64,000 nucleotides of DNA from Pedobacter sp. BAL39 (GCF_000170795.1 NZ_ABCM01000013.1:93336-157335), one strand, 5' to 3'; counted from the first letter of the stretch, positions 17,234 through 26,574 are shown. Translations and numbers: made by a program. The notes: generated from the letters alone by a model not told the origin.

Positions 17234-19909
17234 ATGAAATTAAAATTTACGTTTTTAGGCATCGCCCTTATTGCATTAATGGGCTTTATCAACCTTAGGG
17301 AGCAGCCACGGTTGCTCATCTTCACCAAAACCTCGGGCTTTCATCATTCGTCCATTCCCGCAGGTGTTGCCGCCATCATCAAACTGGGAAAAGAAAACAA
17401 CTTCCTGGTGGATACCACTTCAGATGCATCAAAAATTACAGAATCCAACCTCAAACAATATTCGGCCCTGGTCTTTCTTAATACTACAGGAGATCTGCTG
17501 AATCATTATCAGGAAGCAGATCTGGAACGGTACATGCAGGCAGGAGGTAATTTTGTCGGCGTTCATGCCGCAGCAGATGCAGAGTATGATTGGTTATGGT
17601 ACGGACGTCTGGTAGGTGCTTATTTTGAGAGTCACCCGGATCAGCAGCAGGCAAAACTGCAGCTCAAAGACAAAAACCATCCTGCGACAACATTTCTGCC
17701 GGATACCTGGACCAGAAAAGACGAATGGTATAACTACAAACTCATCAGTCCTGACCTGCACATCCTCATCAACCTGGATGAGAACAGTTACAAAGGTGGA
17801 ACAAATGGCAGTAACCATCCCATTTCATGGTACCATCAATTTGAAAACGGCCGTTCCTTCTATACCGGACTGGGGCACACGGACGAATCTTACAAAGAAC
17901 CAGAATTCATCAAACACCTGTTGGGTGGGATCACCTATGCAATTGGCGACAATAAACCTTTGGATTATTCCAAAGCCACTACCGTGCGTGTGCCTGATGA
18001 AAACCGCTTCATCAAAAAGGTGCTGATCCAGGGCACACTGATGGAACCTACAGAAATGTCTGTACTTCCAAACAGGGACATCCTCGTTGCGCAACGCCGC
18101 GGTGAGATCCTCCTGTACAAGGACAGCACAAAAATGATGAAACCGGCAGGCAAGCTCAATGTATACTGGAAAACAAACGTTGAAGGCGTCAATGCGGAAG
18201 AAGGCCTCCTGGGCATTCAGGCTGATCCTGATTTTGCGAAGAACCGCTATATTTATGCTTACTACAGTCCTGCTGACACATCAGTAAATCGATTATCCAG
18301 GTTTACGATGACCGGCGACCAGATCGACCTGAAATCAGAAAAGATCGTCCTTCAGTTTTATTCACAGCGTCAGATCTGCTGCCATACGGGTGGTTCCATC
18401 GCCTTTGGCCCTGATCATATGCTCTACCTTTCCACCGGCGACAACTCTACTCCTTTTGATGAAGGTAAGGGGCAGAAATACGACACCCACTCCTTCGCTC
18501 CACTGGATGACCGCCCGGAGTTTCTCAACCACGACGCACGCAGGTCTGCCGGCAATACCAATGACCTTCGTGGAAAGATCCTCCGTATAAAAATGGAAGC
18601 AGATGGCAGTTACACCATTCCCGAAGGGAACCTTTTTAAACCGGGTACAGAAAAAACCAGGCCCGAAATTTACGTGATGGGAAACAGAAACCCATACCGC
18701 ATTTCGGTAGACAAGAAGAACAGCTACCTTTACTGGGGAGAGGTTGGACCAGACGCCAACAATGACAGTCTTGCCACCCGGGGGCCACGCGGTTACGATG
18801 AGTTCAACCAGGCAAAGACTGCTGGCTTTTATGGCTGGCCTTTGTTCATCGGTCCCAATATCCCTTACCATGCTTATGATTATGCCACAGGCATTTCCGG
18901 ACCTGCTTTTGACCCGCTGAAGCCTGTCAATAATTCCAAGAACAACACCGGACTGGTGGAGCTGCCACCGGCACAACCGGCAATGATTTATTATCCTTAT
19001 GCAGAGTCTAAAGAATTTCCGCAGGTCGGTGCAGGTGGGCGTACAGCAATGGCCGGCCCAGTCTACCACAAAGACCTTTACCCTGCAGCCACGCGCCTGC
19101 CGGATTATTACGACCAGAAAGTATTCTTTTACGAATGGGTAAGGGGCTGGATCAAGGTGCTGACTTTAAACCCTGACGGGTCCCTTCAGAAAATGGAACC
19201 CTTCATGGATGGCACCAAGTTCAATGCTCCTATTGACATGGAAATGGGCCCTGATGGAAGAATTTACATATTGGAATATGGTTCGGGATGGTTTAGCCAG
19301 AATCCGGATGCAGGGCTGGCGCGTCTCGACTACAATACCGGCAACCGTGCTCCGCAAATCAAAAACATCATTGCCAATAAAACTTTGGGTAGCCTGCCGC
19401 TTACCGTCACCTTTAACGTGTCGGCAACAGATCCTGAAAAAGACAAGTTGACCTATCTCTGGAACCTGGGCAATGGCATCAAAAAAACTACCACCCTTCC
19501 AAAACTAGTGTATACCTACACCAAAAAGGGTAGTTATAAGGTGAGCGTCCAGGTTCGTGACGACAAGGCTGCAGCGACAACCAGCAAGACGGTAGTCATA
19601 TTAGCGGGCCAGGATTCTCCGGAAACAAAAGCGAAGATGGCCGCACAACTGGCCAACAATGCCGGAAAAGCACTGATGTTGTCCATGGACTGTAAGGTAT
19701 GCCATAAGATCAATGAGAAATCAGTAGGCCCCTCGTTCACTGCCATTGCGAAGAAATATCCAAAGAATGCGGCAACGACAGCTCAGCTGAATAAAAAGAT
19801 CATTAGCGGAGGTCATGGTGCCTGGGGTGATGTGGACATGCCTGCACATCCGACCATCAAAGCTGCGGAATTGAAACAGATCGTCAACTGGATTTATTCT
19901 TTAAAATAA
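17234..19909 (+). CDS. secreted ThuA / PQQ sugar dehydrogenase-like / PKD / cytochrome c fusion
   Basis: 891 residues with a signal peptide (MKLKFTFLGIALIALMGFI). Domains in order: a ThuA-like domain (about 25-240, LLIFTKTSGFHHSSIP; later GGNFVGVHAAADAEYDW); a six-bladed glucose/sorbosone dehydrogenase-like propeller (about 255-690, with ICCHTGGSIAFGP and VMGNRNPYRISVD); a PKD domain (about 700-795, VTFNVSATDPEKDKLTYLW); and a C-terminal class I cytochrome c with CKVCH (820-824) and probable distal Met869 (DVDMPAHP). It should oxidise a sugar or sugar alcohol in the periplasm and pass electrons to the attached heme. Multi-domain proteins of this kind occur in Bacteroidota and Planctomycetes. 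It appears monocistronic, with a strong terminator directly after it. Confidence 0.88.
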   Translation: MKLKFTFLGIALIALMGFINLREQPRLLIFTKTSGFHHSSIPAGVAAIIKLGKENNFLVDTTSDASKITESNLKQYSALVFLNTTGDLLNHYQEADLERYMQAGGNFVGVHAAADAEYDWLWYGRLVGAYFESHPDQQQAKLQLKDKNHPATTFLPDTWTRKDEWYNYKLISPDLHILINLDENSYKGGTNGSNHPISWYHQFENGRSFYTGLGHTDESYKEPEFIKHLLGGITYAIGDNKPLDYSKATTVRVPDENRFIKKVLIQGTLMEPTEMSVLPNRDILVAQRRGEILLYKDSTKMMKPAGKLNVYWKTNVEGVNAEEGLLGIQADPDFAKNRYIYAYYSPADTSVNRLSRFTMTGDQIDLKSEKIVLQFYSQRQICCHTGGSIAFGPDHMLYLSTGDNSTPFDEGKGQKYDTHSFAPLDDRPEFLNHDARRSAGNTNDLRGKILRIKMEADGSYTIPEGNLFKPGTEKTRPEIYVMGNRNPYRISVDKKNSYLYWGEVGPDANNDSLATRGPRGYDEFNQAKTAGFYGWPLFIGPNIPYHAYDYATGISGPAFDPLKPVNNSKNNTGLVELPPAQPAMIYYPYAESKEFPQVGAGGRTAMAGPVYHKDLYPAATRLPDYYDQKVFFYEWVRGWIKVLTLNPDGSLQKMEPFMDGTKFNAPIDMEMGPDGRIYILEYGSGWFSQNPDAGLARLDYNTGNRAPQIKNIIANKTLGSLPLTVTFNVSATDPEKDKLTYLWNLGNGIKKTTTLPKLVYTYTKKGSYKVSVQVRDDKAAATTSKTVVILAGQDSPETKAKMAAQLANNAGKALMLSMDCKVCHKINEKSVGPSFTAIAKKYPKNAATTAQLNKKIISGGHGAWGDVDMPAHPTIKAAELKQIVNWIYSLK

Positions 19910-19928
19910 TCAAAACACCTCATTTCAG

Positions 19929-19973
19929 GGAATTACATCCGGTTCAGCATCATTCCGGATGTAATTCCTTTTT
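19929..19973 (+). terminator. Rho-independent terminator after the ThuA/PQQ fusion gene
   Basis: Perfect 14-bp stem GGAATTACATCCGG (19929-19942) / CCGGATGTAATTCC (19955-19968), 12-nt loop, then TTTTT. It starts 19 bp after the stop codon. Confidence 0.92.
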
Positions 19974-20100
19974 CATTTTCCCTTAAATTTCCACCAGAAG
20001 GTTCATCAGATTGCCATATCACTTATTTCTATAAACCATCTGACTTATGGTTTGTTATCTGCATAAATCAACTATGACGCCCATTGGGCAAGGAACCAAC

Positions 20101-20520
20101 ATGGAAAATAACCTGAATAGATTTATCACCGCACAGGAAAAGGATTTCCTGATCGCGCTCACTGAAATTGAATATGGCAAGAAACAAAGTCACTGGATGT
20201 GGTACATCTTCCCACAGATCCAGGGATTGGGCAGTACAGAAACTTCAAAACACTACGCCATAGCCAACCTTGAGGAAGCCAGGCAATACCTGAAGCATGA
20301 TCTTCTCGGTCCAAGGCTGATCCAGATCAGCAAGGCATTGCTGAAACTGGAGGAATCTGATGCTACGAAAATCCTCGGCAGCCCTGATGACCTTAAACTG
20401 AAATCATCGATGACACTCTTTGCAGCAGTAGAGAATGCAGACCCTGTATTTGAAGCGGTACTGAAGAAGTTCTTTAATGGTGAAAAGGATTCTAAAACAC
20501 TCGGATTACTTCAATCTTAA
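20101..20520 (+). CDS. DUF1810 family protein
   Basis: 139 residues from ATG 20101 (MENNLNRFITAQEKDF). An in-frame ATG 54 bp upstream (20047) is less likely because DUF1810 proteins begin with this L-x-RF-x-x-AQ motif. The diagnostic segments are present: KSRWMWYIFPQ-like QSHWMWYIFPQIQGLG, then SKHYAIANLEEARQYL, LGPRL and DDLKLKSSMTLF. The protein is small, soluble and of unknown biochemical function. It stands alone between two terminator-like structures. Confidence 0.9.
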   Translation: MENNLNRFITAQEKDFLIALTEIEYGKKQSHWMWYIFPQIQGLGSTETSKHYAIANLEEARQYLKHDLLGPRLIQISKALLKLEESDATKILGSPDDLKLKSSMTLFAAVENADPVFEAVLKKFFNGEKDSKTLGLLQS

Positions 20521-20551
20521 GGATCTGCACCAGCAAAAAACCGAATTGTTC

Positions 20552-20601
20552 TGATAAAACACTTTATTATGCAACTACATTGCATTTAAAGTGTTTTATC
20601 A
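20552..20601. promoter_or_regulatory. 50-bp near-perfect palindrome over the COG0523 gene promoter (operator candidate)
   Basis: Outer arms TGATAAAACACTTT (20552-20565) and AAAGTGTTTTATCA (20588-20601) are perfect 14-bp inverted repeats. Inside them is a second perfect repeat, ATGCAA (20569-20574) / TTGCAT (20580-20585), around the centre CTACA. The inner half covers the -33 TTG, and the right outer arm fills the -33/-7 spacer of the promoter at 20580-20611. The position suits a repressor site. The gene it controls is of a type often regulated by zinc (Zur), but I cannot confirm which regulator binds. It could also act as a terminator for the DUF1810 gene, though no T tract follows. Confidence 0.7.
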
Positions 20602-20611
20602 TTTATATTTG
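20580..20611 (+). promoter_or_regulatory. Bacteroidota-type promoter of the COG0523 GTPase gene
   Basis: TTG (20580-20582), 21-bp spacer, TATATTTG (20604-20611), an exact match to the TAnnTTTG -7 element. The start codon follows 28 bp later, at 20639. Confidence 0.7.
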
Positions 20612-20638
20612 CCTGTACAGATCAATTGTAGTTGAGAG

Positions 20639-21703
20639 ATGACAGATCATGCAGGAACAAATTCAGGAAGAATAAAAAACGTAACCATCCTTACCGGTTT
20701 TCTGGGCGCAGGTAAAACTACGGTTCTGAATGCCATTATTCAATCGGAAAAACATATCCGTTATGCTGTTATAGAAAATGAGATCGGGCTGGAGAGCATC
20801 GATGCACAACTGGTGGTATCTTCAAAAGCTGAGCTGATTGAACTGAACGATGGGTGTTTGTGCTGTTCGCTAAACGGCGAGCTCATTGAAGCATTGAATA
20901 CTTTCATCACAACAAAAACAGACTGGGATGAACTCATCATCGAGGCAACCGGAATTGCCGATCCCGCAAACATTGCCTTTCCCTTTTTAACAGAACCAAG
21001 TATACAAAACTTTTTTAACCTAAGCCGTGTGATCTGTGTGATAGATGCGGAGCTCATTGAAGAACAACTGAAGGAAACTACGGAGGCCATTGCCCAGATC
21101 AGTTTTGCAGACCTCCTGCTCATCAACAAAACAGAGCTCATCACCCCAGGTTATCTCCATATCCTGAAGGGCATACTTTCCTCAATCAATCCCCTGGCTG
21201 TCATCATGACGACACAGAAAGACCACATAGATGTGAAAAGCCTTTGTTCCGCTGAGCGGACAGTCGACTTCCAGAGGGAAAATCACAAAGAAACGAAAGG
21301 CATCCTGAATCTCAGCCCAGGCACGACACTTCCAAATGCAACCAACCGTTTTGCCCCCCTAAGCATTGGACAATCACATAAACAACACCAGCATAGTGAC
21401 ATTGAGACCATCACCCTGCGATTTGACCGGCCCATGCAACTTCAGGAGCTGGAGCACCGCATGCGGGTTTTTCTCTTTCTTCAATCTGCAGGTGTCTACC
21501 GGATCAAGGCCATCATCCATGCCGCCGGATATCCCCAGCGCATCATTATGCAGTCTGTCGGCTCAAGATTATCTGTCAGCGAAGGTGCAGCATGGGCAAC
21601 TGGCGAGGTCAGGGAAAGTAAAGTGGTCATCATCGGCAAACAATTGCAGATCAAGGGATTTGACAAGATCTTCGGCAGTTGTTTGGCCAAAAATACCCCT
21701 TAG
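20639..21703 (+). CDS. COG0523 (CobW/ZNG1-type) metal-chaperone GTPase
   Basis: 354 residues. G1 P-loop GFLGAGKT (20-27), the family metal-binding motif C-x-C-C in DGCLCCSLNG (C73, C75, C76), the G3-like ATGIADPAN and the G4-like NKTE are all there. A histidine-rich stretch (SHKQHQHSD, about 242-250) and a C-terminal CobW_C domain follow. Members insert or traffic zinc, cobalt or iron-type metals to client proteins using GTP. The large palindrome over its promoter suggests tight repression, plausibly by a metal sensor. No obvious client gene is in the same operon; the next gene encodes a tricorn-like protease 72 bp away. Confidence 0.92.
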   Translation: MTDHAGTNSGRIKNVTILTGFLGAGKTTVLNAIIQSEKHIRYAVIENEIGLESIDAQLVVSSKAELIELNDGCLCCSLNGELIEALNTFITTKTDWDELIIEATGIADPANIAFPFLTEPSIQNFFNLSRVICVIDAELIEEQLKETTEAIAQISFADLLLINKTELITPGYLHILKGILSSINPLAVIMTTQKDHIDVKSLCSAERTVDFQRENHKETKGILNLSPGTTLPNATNRFAPLSIGQSHKQHQHSDIETITLRFDRPMQLQELEHRMRVFLFLQSAGVYRIKAIIHAAGYPQRIIMQSVGSRLSVSEGAAWATGEVRESKVVIIGKQLQIKGFDKIFGSCLAKNTP

Positions 21704-21775
21704 CCAATTGAAGATCAAAAACACAACCATTATATTATTATTAATTTTACACATGATCAACTAAATCATTATTCA

Positions 21776-24700
21776 ATGAGAAAATTATTACTTGGCATTT
21801 TATTCTCCTGCTCTGCAATTGCGGGGACAGCACAGGAAAATCCGCTATGGATGCGTTATCCAGCCATATCTCCTGACGGAAAGAACATTGCATTCGGTTA
21901 TAAAGGAGACATTTACCTGGTCAGCGCTGCTGGCGGACAGGCAACACCATTGACCATCAATGAGGCGCAGGACATGATGCCGGTATGGAGCCCTGATGGA
22001 AAAACCCTCGCTTTCGCAAGCAACAGGTACGGCAACTTTGATGTGTTCAGCATTCCTGTTGCTGGTGGCAACCCCGTGCGACTGACCTTCAACAGCGCTA
22101 ACGATTACCCTTATGACTTCAGCCCCGATGGCAAAGAGGTCATCTTCGGCAGCGCCAGAAACTCTACCGCTCAAAATGTACGTTTTGCCAGCCCACGCGT
22201 TTTCCAGAACCTCTACAGCGTAAAGCTAAACGGCAGCAGACCTCATCTGATCAGCGCTGCGGGCATGGAGAAAGCAAAATTCAACCAGGACGGCAGCCAG
22301 ATTGTATTTGAAGACCGTAAAGGATTCGAAGATGCCTGGCGTAAACACCATACCTCTTCTGTGACCCGTGACATTTGGATCATGGATGTTAAAAAAAATA
22401 CTTATCGCAAGCTCACTAGTTTTGAAGGTGAAGACCGCGAACCTCTTTACAGTTCAGATCAGCAGTCCATCTATTACCTGAGCGAAAAAGCAGGCAACCA
22501 GAATCTGTTTAAAATGGCTGCCGATGGATCAGGAACAGCGCTGCAGCTCAGTACCTTCAAGGATAATCCGGTCAGGCACCTCAGCCGTGCCAACGACAAT
22601 ACCTTATGTTTTAGCCAAAATGGGGAGATTTATACCTTCATGGAAAACGGCACCCCAACGAAACTTAAGGTCAGCATTCTCAATGACGGAAGGGACAACA
22701 TCGTTAAAACAGAACCTGTCAATGGCAACGTGACGGAATTTGTCCTGAGCCCTAACGGAAAAGAAATTGCCTTTGTAAACAGGGGCGAAATCTTTGTCAC
22801 CGGCGTTGAAAGTGGTCAGACCAAACAAATCACACGCACAGCAGCACAGGAACGGTCCGTACAGTGGTCGCCGGACAGTAAGTCCCTGATCTATGCCACA
22901 GAACGCAACAACAGTTGGGATATTTACCGCAGCACCATCCAGCAGAAAGATGAACCGTACTTCTTCGCAGCGACAGTCATCAACACAGAGCCGGTCATCC
23001 AGACTGCGGCGGAAGAATTTCAACCGCTTTATTCTCCGGACGGGAAGGAAATCGCCTATGTGGAAAACAGAAACATCCTGAAGGTCTACAACATCAAGTC
23101 TAAGCAAACCAGAACCCTTTTACCTGAAGGACATAATCATTCCTACAGCGATGGCGACTGGAGTTTCGCCTGGAGCCCGGACAGCAAGTGGCTGGTAACC
23201 GACGACCAGAACGGACACATGTTTAACAGTCATGCAGCATTGATCAAAGCGGACGGATCAGGAAAAATCACTTACCCTGTAAACAGCGGCTTTGGCGAAT
23301 CAGGGAATAAATGGGCCTTGAACGGCAAAATGATGACCTGGCTGAGCAGTAAAAACGGACGTAAATCGTTGGCCATTTCGGGTAGTGCGGAGGTGGATGT
23401 TTTCGGCGTATTCTTCGATCAGGAAGCGTACGACAGGGCCAATATGAGCAAGGACGACTTTGCCCTGCTGAAAGAACGTGAAGAACAGGAACGTCTTACC
23501 GACAAAGAAAAAGCAACACCTAAAAAGGGAAAGGTTAAACAGGATACTACAAAAACTCCGTTTACACCCGACTTTGAGAACCTGGAAAACCGGAAGGTAA
23601 AACTTACCATCAACAGCAGCTCCATCAGCGACTATGTCCTGAATAATGATGCCAGTAAATTATTCTACCTGGCCTCTTTTGAGAATGGTTACGACCTGTG
23701 GGTGACGGATACACGTACACATGAGACAAAAATACTGGCCAAGATGGGTGGCAGCCCCAGTGGCATTGAAATGAGCAAAGACGGCAAAAGCCTGTTTGTC
23801 AGCAACCGAGGCAGGATCGTGAAGGTGGAAGCAGAAAGTGGTAAAGTCACTCCGGTTTCTATAAACGGTGACATCACCATTGATGCTGCAGCAGAAAGGG
23901 CTTATATCTTTGAACATGCCTGGAGACAGGTGAAACACAAGTTTTACGACCCGAAAATGGAAGGTGTCGACTGGCCTTTGTACAAAGAGGTATACGCGAA
24001 GTTCCTTCCTCACATCAACAACAATTTCGACTTCCAGGAACTCCTGAGTGAGATGCTGGGTGAGCTCAATGCTTCCCATACCGGCGGCAGGTTCAGTCCG
24101 AATATCCCTAATGCAGACAATACAGCAGCGCTGGGTCTTCTTTACGACGAAACCATCCGCACTGACGGACTGAAGATCAGTGAGGTCATTGCAGGAGGCC
24201 CCTTAAATGTTAAAACCAGCAAAGTGAAAGCGGGAGACATCCTGGAGAAGATCGACAATGATGTCTTAACAGCAGATGCTGACTGGGCGAAATTCCTGAA
24301 CAACAAAACCGACAGAAACGTCCTCCTCAGCTTCTACAGCCCCACAACAAAAACCCGCTGGACAGAGCGCATCAAACCCATCAGCATCGGTCAGGAAAGC
24401 GGACTGATGTACAAAAGATGGGTTGCTAAAATGGATCAGATGGTTTCCCGTTTAAGCGATGGAAAAGTAGGATATGTCCATGTGCAGGGGATGAATGACG
24501 ACAGCTTCAGAGAAGTATACGATGTGGTAATGGGTAAAAATGCCGACAAAAAAGCACTGATCGTAGATACACGTTTCAACGGCGGCGGATGGTTACATGA
24601 CGACCTGAACACCTTCCTCAGCGGACGCAAATATCTTGAATTCGCACCTCAGGGAAACAGACTGGCAGATGCAGAGCCTTCCAACAGGTGGCAGAAACCA

Positions 24701-25018
24701 AGCTGTGTGGTGATGAACGAAAGTAACTACAGCGATGCTTTTATCTTCCCGTACATTTATAAACAGAATGGCATCGGCAAACTGATCGGAATGCCTGTCG
24801 CAGGAACCGGAACGGCAGTATGGTGGGAAAGGCAAATTGATCCTACCTTGGTCTTTGGCATCCCTATGGTGGCGACCATCGGTAAAGAAAACAGACCTAC
24901 AGAAAACCTGCAGGTAGAACCAGACCTGAAGGTTCAGGTTCCTTACGAAGCTTACCTCAGCGGAACTGACAGTCAGATTGAAACTGCTGTAAAGGAAATG
25001 CTGAAGGAAATCAAATAA
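21776..25018 (+). CDS. secreted tricorn-type protease (S41 family)
   Basis: 1080 residues with a signal peptide (MRKLLLGILFSCSAIAGTAQ). Residues about 25-690 hold WD40/PD40-like propeller repeats (SPDGKNIAFG, SPDGKTLAFAS, SPDGKEVIFG, SPDSKWLV) that form the tricorn beta-propellers. About 700-770 is the core helical domain, 770-850 a PDZ domain, and 860-1075 the S41 peptidase domain. The catalytic His768 (ELNASHTGG) and Ser986-Asp987 (NYSDAF) correspond to tricorn His746 and Ser965-Asp966. It should cleave peptides outside the cytoplasm. A strong terminator lies just after the stop codon. Confidence 0.93.
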   Translation: MRKLLLGILFSCSAIAGTAQENPLWMRYPAISPDGKNIAFGYKGDIYLVSAAGGQATPLTINEAQDMMPVWSPDGKTLAFASNRYGNFDVFSIPVAGGNPVRLTFNSANDYPYDFSPDGKEVIFGSARNSTAQNVRFASPRVFQNLYSVKLNGSRPHLISAAGMEKAKFNQDGSQIVFEDRKGFEDAWRKHHTSSVTRDIWIMDVKKNTYRKLTSFEGEDREPLYSSDQQSIYYLSEKAGNQNLFKMAADGSGTALQLSTFKDNPVRHLSRANDNTLCFSQNGEIYTFMENGTPTKLKVSILNDGRDNIVKTEPVNGNVTEFVLSPNGKEIAFVNRGEIFVTGVESGQTKQITRTAAQERSVQWSPDSKSLIYATERNNSWDIYRSTIQQKDEPYFFAATVINTEPVIQTAAEEFQPLYSPDGKEIAYVENRNILKVYNIKSKQTRTLLPEGHNHSYSDGDWSFAWSPDSKWLVTDDQNGHMFNSHAALIKADGSGKITYPVNSGFGESGNKWALNGKMMTWLSSKNGRKSLAISGSAEVDVFGVFFDQEAYDRANMSKDDFALLKEREEQERLTDKEKATPKKGKVKQDTTKTPFTPDFENLENRKVKLTINSSSISDYVLNNDASKLFYLASFENGYDLWVTDTRTHETKILAKMGGSPSGIEMSKDGKSLFVSNRGRIVKVEAESGKVTPVSINGDITIDAAAERAYIFEHAWRQVKHKFYDPKMEGVDWPLYKEVYAKFLPHINNNFDFQELLSEMLGELNASHTGGRFSPNIPNADNTAALGLLYDETIRTDGLKISEVIAGGPLNVKTSKVKAGDILEKIDNDVLTADADWAKFLNNKTDRNVLLSFYSPTTKTRWTERIKPISIGQESGLMYKRWVAKMDQMVSRLSDGKVGYVHVQGMNDDSFREVYDVVMGKNADKKALIVDTRFNGGGWLHDDLNTFLSGRKYLEFAPQGNRLADAEPSNRWQKPSCVVMNESNYSDAFIFPYIYKQNGIGKLIGMPVAGTGTAVWWERQIDPTLVFGIPMVATIGKENRPTENLQVEPDLKVQVPYEAYLSGTDSQIETAVKEMLKEIK

Positions 25019-25055
25019 ACTTTGCTTAAGCCTCCGACCTAAGTATTTTTTTAAG

Positions 25056-25088
25056 CGCCTTCCTGAATTAGTTCAGGAAGGCGTTTTT
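25056..25088 (+). terminator. terminator after the tricorn-like protease gene
   Basis: Perfect 12-bp stem CGCCTTCCTGAA (25056-25067) / TTCAGGAAGGCG (25072-25083), TTAG loop, then TTTTT. Confidence 0.92.
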
Positions 25089-25276
25089 GCATGTTAAAAA
25101 TTATATTTTCCCTTTTTACGAGGCTTTTTTATCACAAGCAATTCATGTAGAAACACGAAGAAGTCTTTCATCAATAGAGCAGAAGAGATTATCAGGAAAG
25201 AGAGGAAAGCCAATATATATTGAAATACAAGCACTTATGCCATTTATTAACACTACCTTGATGAAAACCCAAAATC

Positions 25277-25411
25277 ATGAGCAGAGACAAGAAAAAAGAG
25301 GCAGGAGCGGCCACCAAGAAAGCGCCCTCGGATTATCAGTCCGGAAAGGGTAAGTCTGCAAAGGTAGAGGTTGAAATGTTCGCTAAAAAGCCAGGCAAAA
25401 ATGGCAAGTAA
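25277..25411 (+). CDS. 44-residue lysine-rich small protein
   Basis: Sequence begins MSRDKKKEAGAATKKAPSDY and ends KKPGKNGK; about a third of its residues are Lys or Arg and it has no hydrophobic segment. The ATG at 25277 is the natural start. Its last 11 bases (ATGGCAAGTAA) contain the start codon of the next gene in another frame, so the two are probably translationally coupled. I do not recognise the family. A nucleic-acid-binding or partner-binding role is possible from composition only. Confidence 0.6.
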   Translation: MSRDKKKEAGAATKKAPSDYQSGKGKSAKVEVEMFAKKPGKNGK

Positions 25412-25706
25412 AGAAATCGCAAAACAGGCCAAAGACTTTTTATATGAGCTGAATACGGCAAGGCATGAATATAGTTTCTCCAGTGGAGATCAATGGACAC
25501 TTAGCCAGTCTACTGCAAAGGAAAAAACGGCTCTTGAAGCAGCTTTCTATCCCGTATTTTTCACCACATCCAACCCCGCTGAACTTGCTGACCTTACGCA
25601 GTTGATCCAGGAAAAAACAGGCAGTGTGTCAGCAACTGAGCAATCAACTGAAAACTCAAAGGACCGGATTTATCTTGTGGCGCATTGCGAAACAAAATTA
25701 AAATAA
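25401..25706 (+). CDS. hypothetical protein, coupled to the 44-residue gene
   Basis: 101 residues from ATG 25401 (MASKEIAKQAKDFLYELNTA). It overlaps the preceding small gene by 11 bp. There is no signal peptide or membrane segment. A predicted helical N-terminus is followed by a WTLSQSTAKEKTALEAAFYPVFFTTS region. I recognise no domain. The overlap and a hairpin terminator right after it support a real two-gene unit. Confidence 0.6.
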   Translation: MASKEIAKQAKDFLYELNTARHEYSFSSGDQWTLSQSTAKEKTALEAAFYPVFFTTSNPAELADLTQLIQEKTGSVSATEQSTENSKDRIYLVAHCETKLK

Positions 25707-25723
25707 CTGTTTTTATCAGATAG

Positions 25724-25753
25724 TGGAACAGCATGATTCTGCTGTTCCATTTT
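25724..25753. terminator. terminator between convergent genes
   Basis: Perfect 10-bp stem TGGAACAGCA (25724-25733) / TGCTGTTCCA (25740-25749), 6-nt loop, then TTTT on the plus strand. It ends the two small plus-strand genes and lies between them and the convergent gene at 25789. Confidence 0.85.
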
Positions 25754-25788
25754 CCCAACATCCAGCATCCTTTCCAGGTTATCAACCC

Positions 25789-26574
25789 TTATTTGGCAAT
25801 CATCCTGATCATATACAGGTGCAGTTCCTGCTCCTCCTCATCGTTGAATACAAAAAAGCCAATATGCCTGCCCTTCCCATATTCACCAGGCAGTTTATAA
25901 TACGAAAGCTCTGTAGCATAGTTAGTGCCTTCATTGAGCATAATATTCATTAACCTGCCAGGTAGTTTAAACCTCAGCTTTTCTCCATAAAAATCCAGGA
26001 GGTAATACATTTTACCGGTCCAGAAGTAACAATTTGAACCACCATTAGGTCCTCCGAAACCCCGGAAGGGATTGAGGCAGCCCAGATGCATCATCCCCCG
26101 CTGAAATAGACTGATCGACAGCTCTTCACTGTCGAACCAGGGATGAGAAAACGGAGTTTCATTTTCCAGCAGCACATTATGCGGAATGGAATCCGACTGA
26201 CGATTGGCGATCTTCGAAGCAATGAACTGACCGCTTTGATCAAAAGTAAATTGCCGGATGGTATTCTCCTGCTGCACCTGGATGTTAAAGTTGGAGGAAA
26301 GCGTATCCAGGTAAACATAACCCATATAACTTTCGTATACCAGTGTATCGTAAAATCCACTATCAATCCTGTCGCTGTAAGCAGTCTGATCCAGCAACTT
26401 TCCATTAACTTTTATTTCTTCAATAACCGTATTCCGGTAAGTGGTTTTATCATCCAGGCTTTGATAACGCACGCTGTAGACCATCGCAACCAGATGGTTC
26501 ATCAGATACAGAAGGACAGGAATGGTCAGAATAGACAGAAAGATTTTCTTACGCTTTGTCATGAGCTTTAACAA
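25789..26574 (-). CDS. membrane-anchored hypothetical protein
   Basis: 261 residues, or 257 if it starts at the second ATG (26562). One N-terminal membrane helix (IFLSILTIPVLLYLMNHLVAMVY, about 11-33) precedes a region that should lie outside the inner membrane. That region contains repeated aromatic strands and the segment HLGCLNPFRGFGGPNGGSNCYFW with two cysteines (C180, C197 approximately) that could pair. I do not recognise a family. It has no operon partner: the gene on one side is convergent and the next minus-strand gene (26850) is 275 bp upstream. Confidence 0.65.
   Translation of the reverse strand: MLKLMTKRKKIFLSILTIPVLLYLMNHLVAMVYSVRYQSLDDKTTYRNTVIEEIKVNGKLLDQTAYSDRIDSGFYDTLVYESYMGYVYLDTLSSNFNIQVQQENTIRQFTFDQSGQFIASKIANRQSDSIPHNVLLENETPFSHPWFDSEELSISLFQRGMMHLGCLNPFRGFGGPNGGSNCYFWTGKMYYLLDFYGEKLRFKLPGRLMNIMLNEGTNYATELSYYKLPGEYGKGRHIGFFVFNDEEEQELHLYMIRMIAK

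Noticed and set aside
20033..20053. AAACCAT / ATGGTTT inverted repeat before the DUF1810 gene
   Set aside because: Only 7 bp per arm, with no exact promoter element around it; likely chance in AT-rich DNA.
25087..25353. 88-codon plus-strand open frame
   Set aside because: It begins inside the terminator region of the tricorn-like gene, overlaps the better 44-codon frame in another register and shows no family features.
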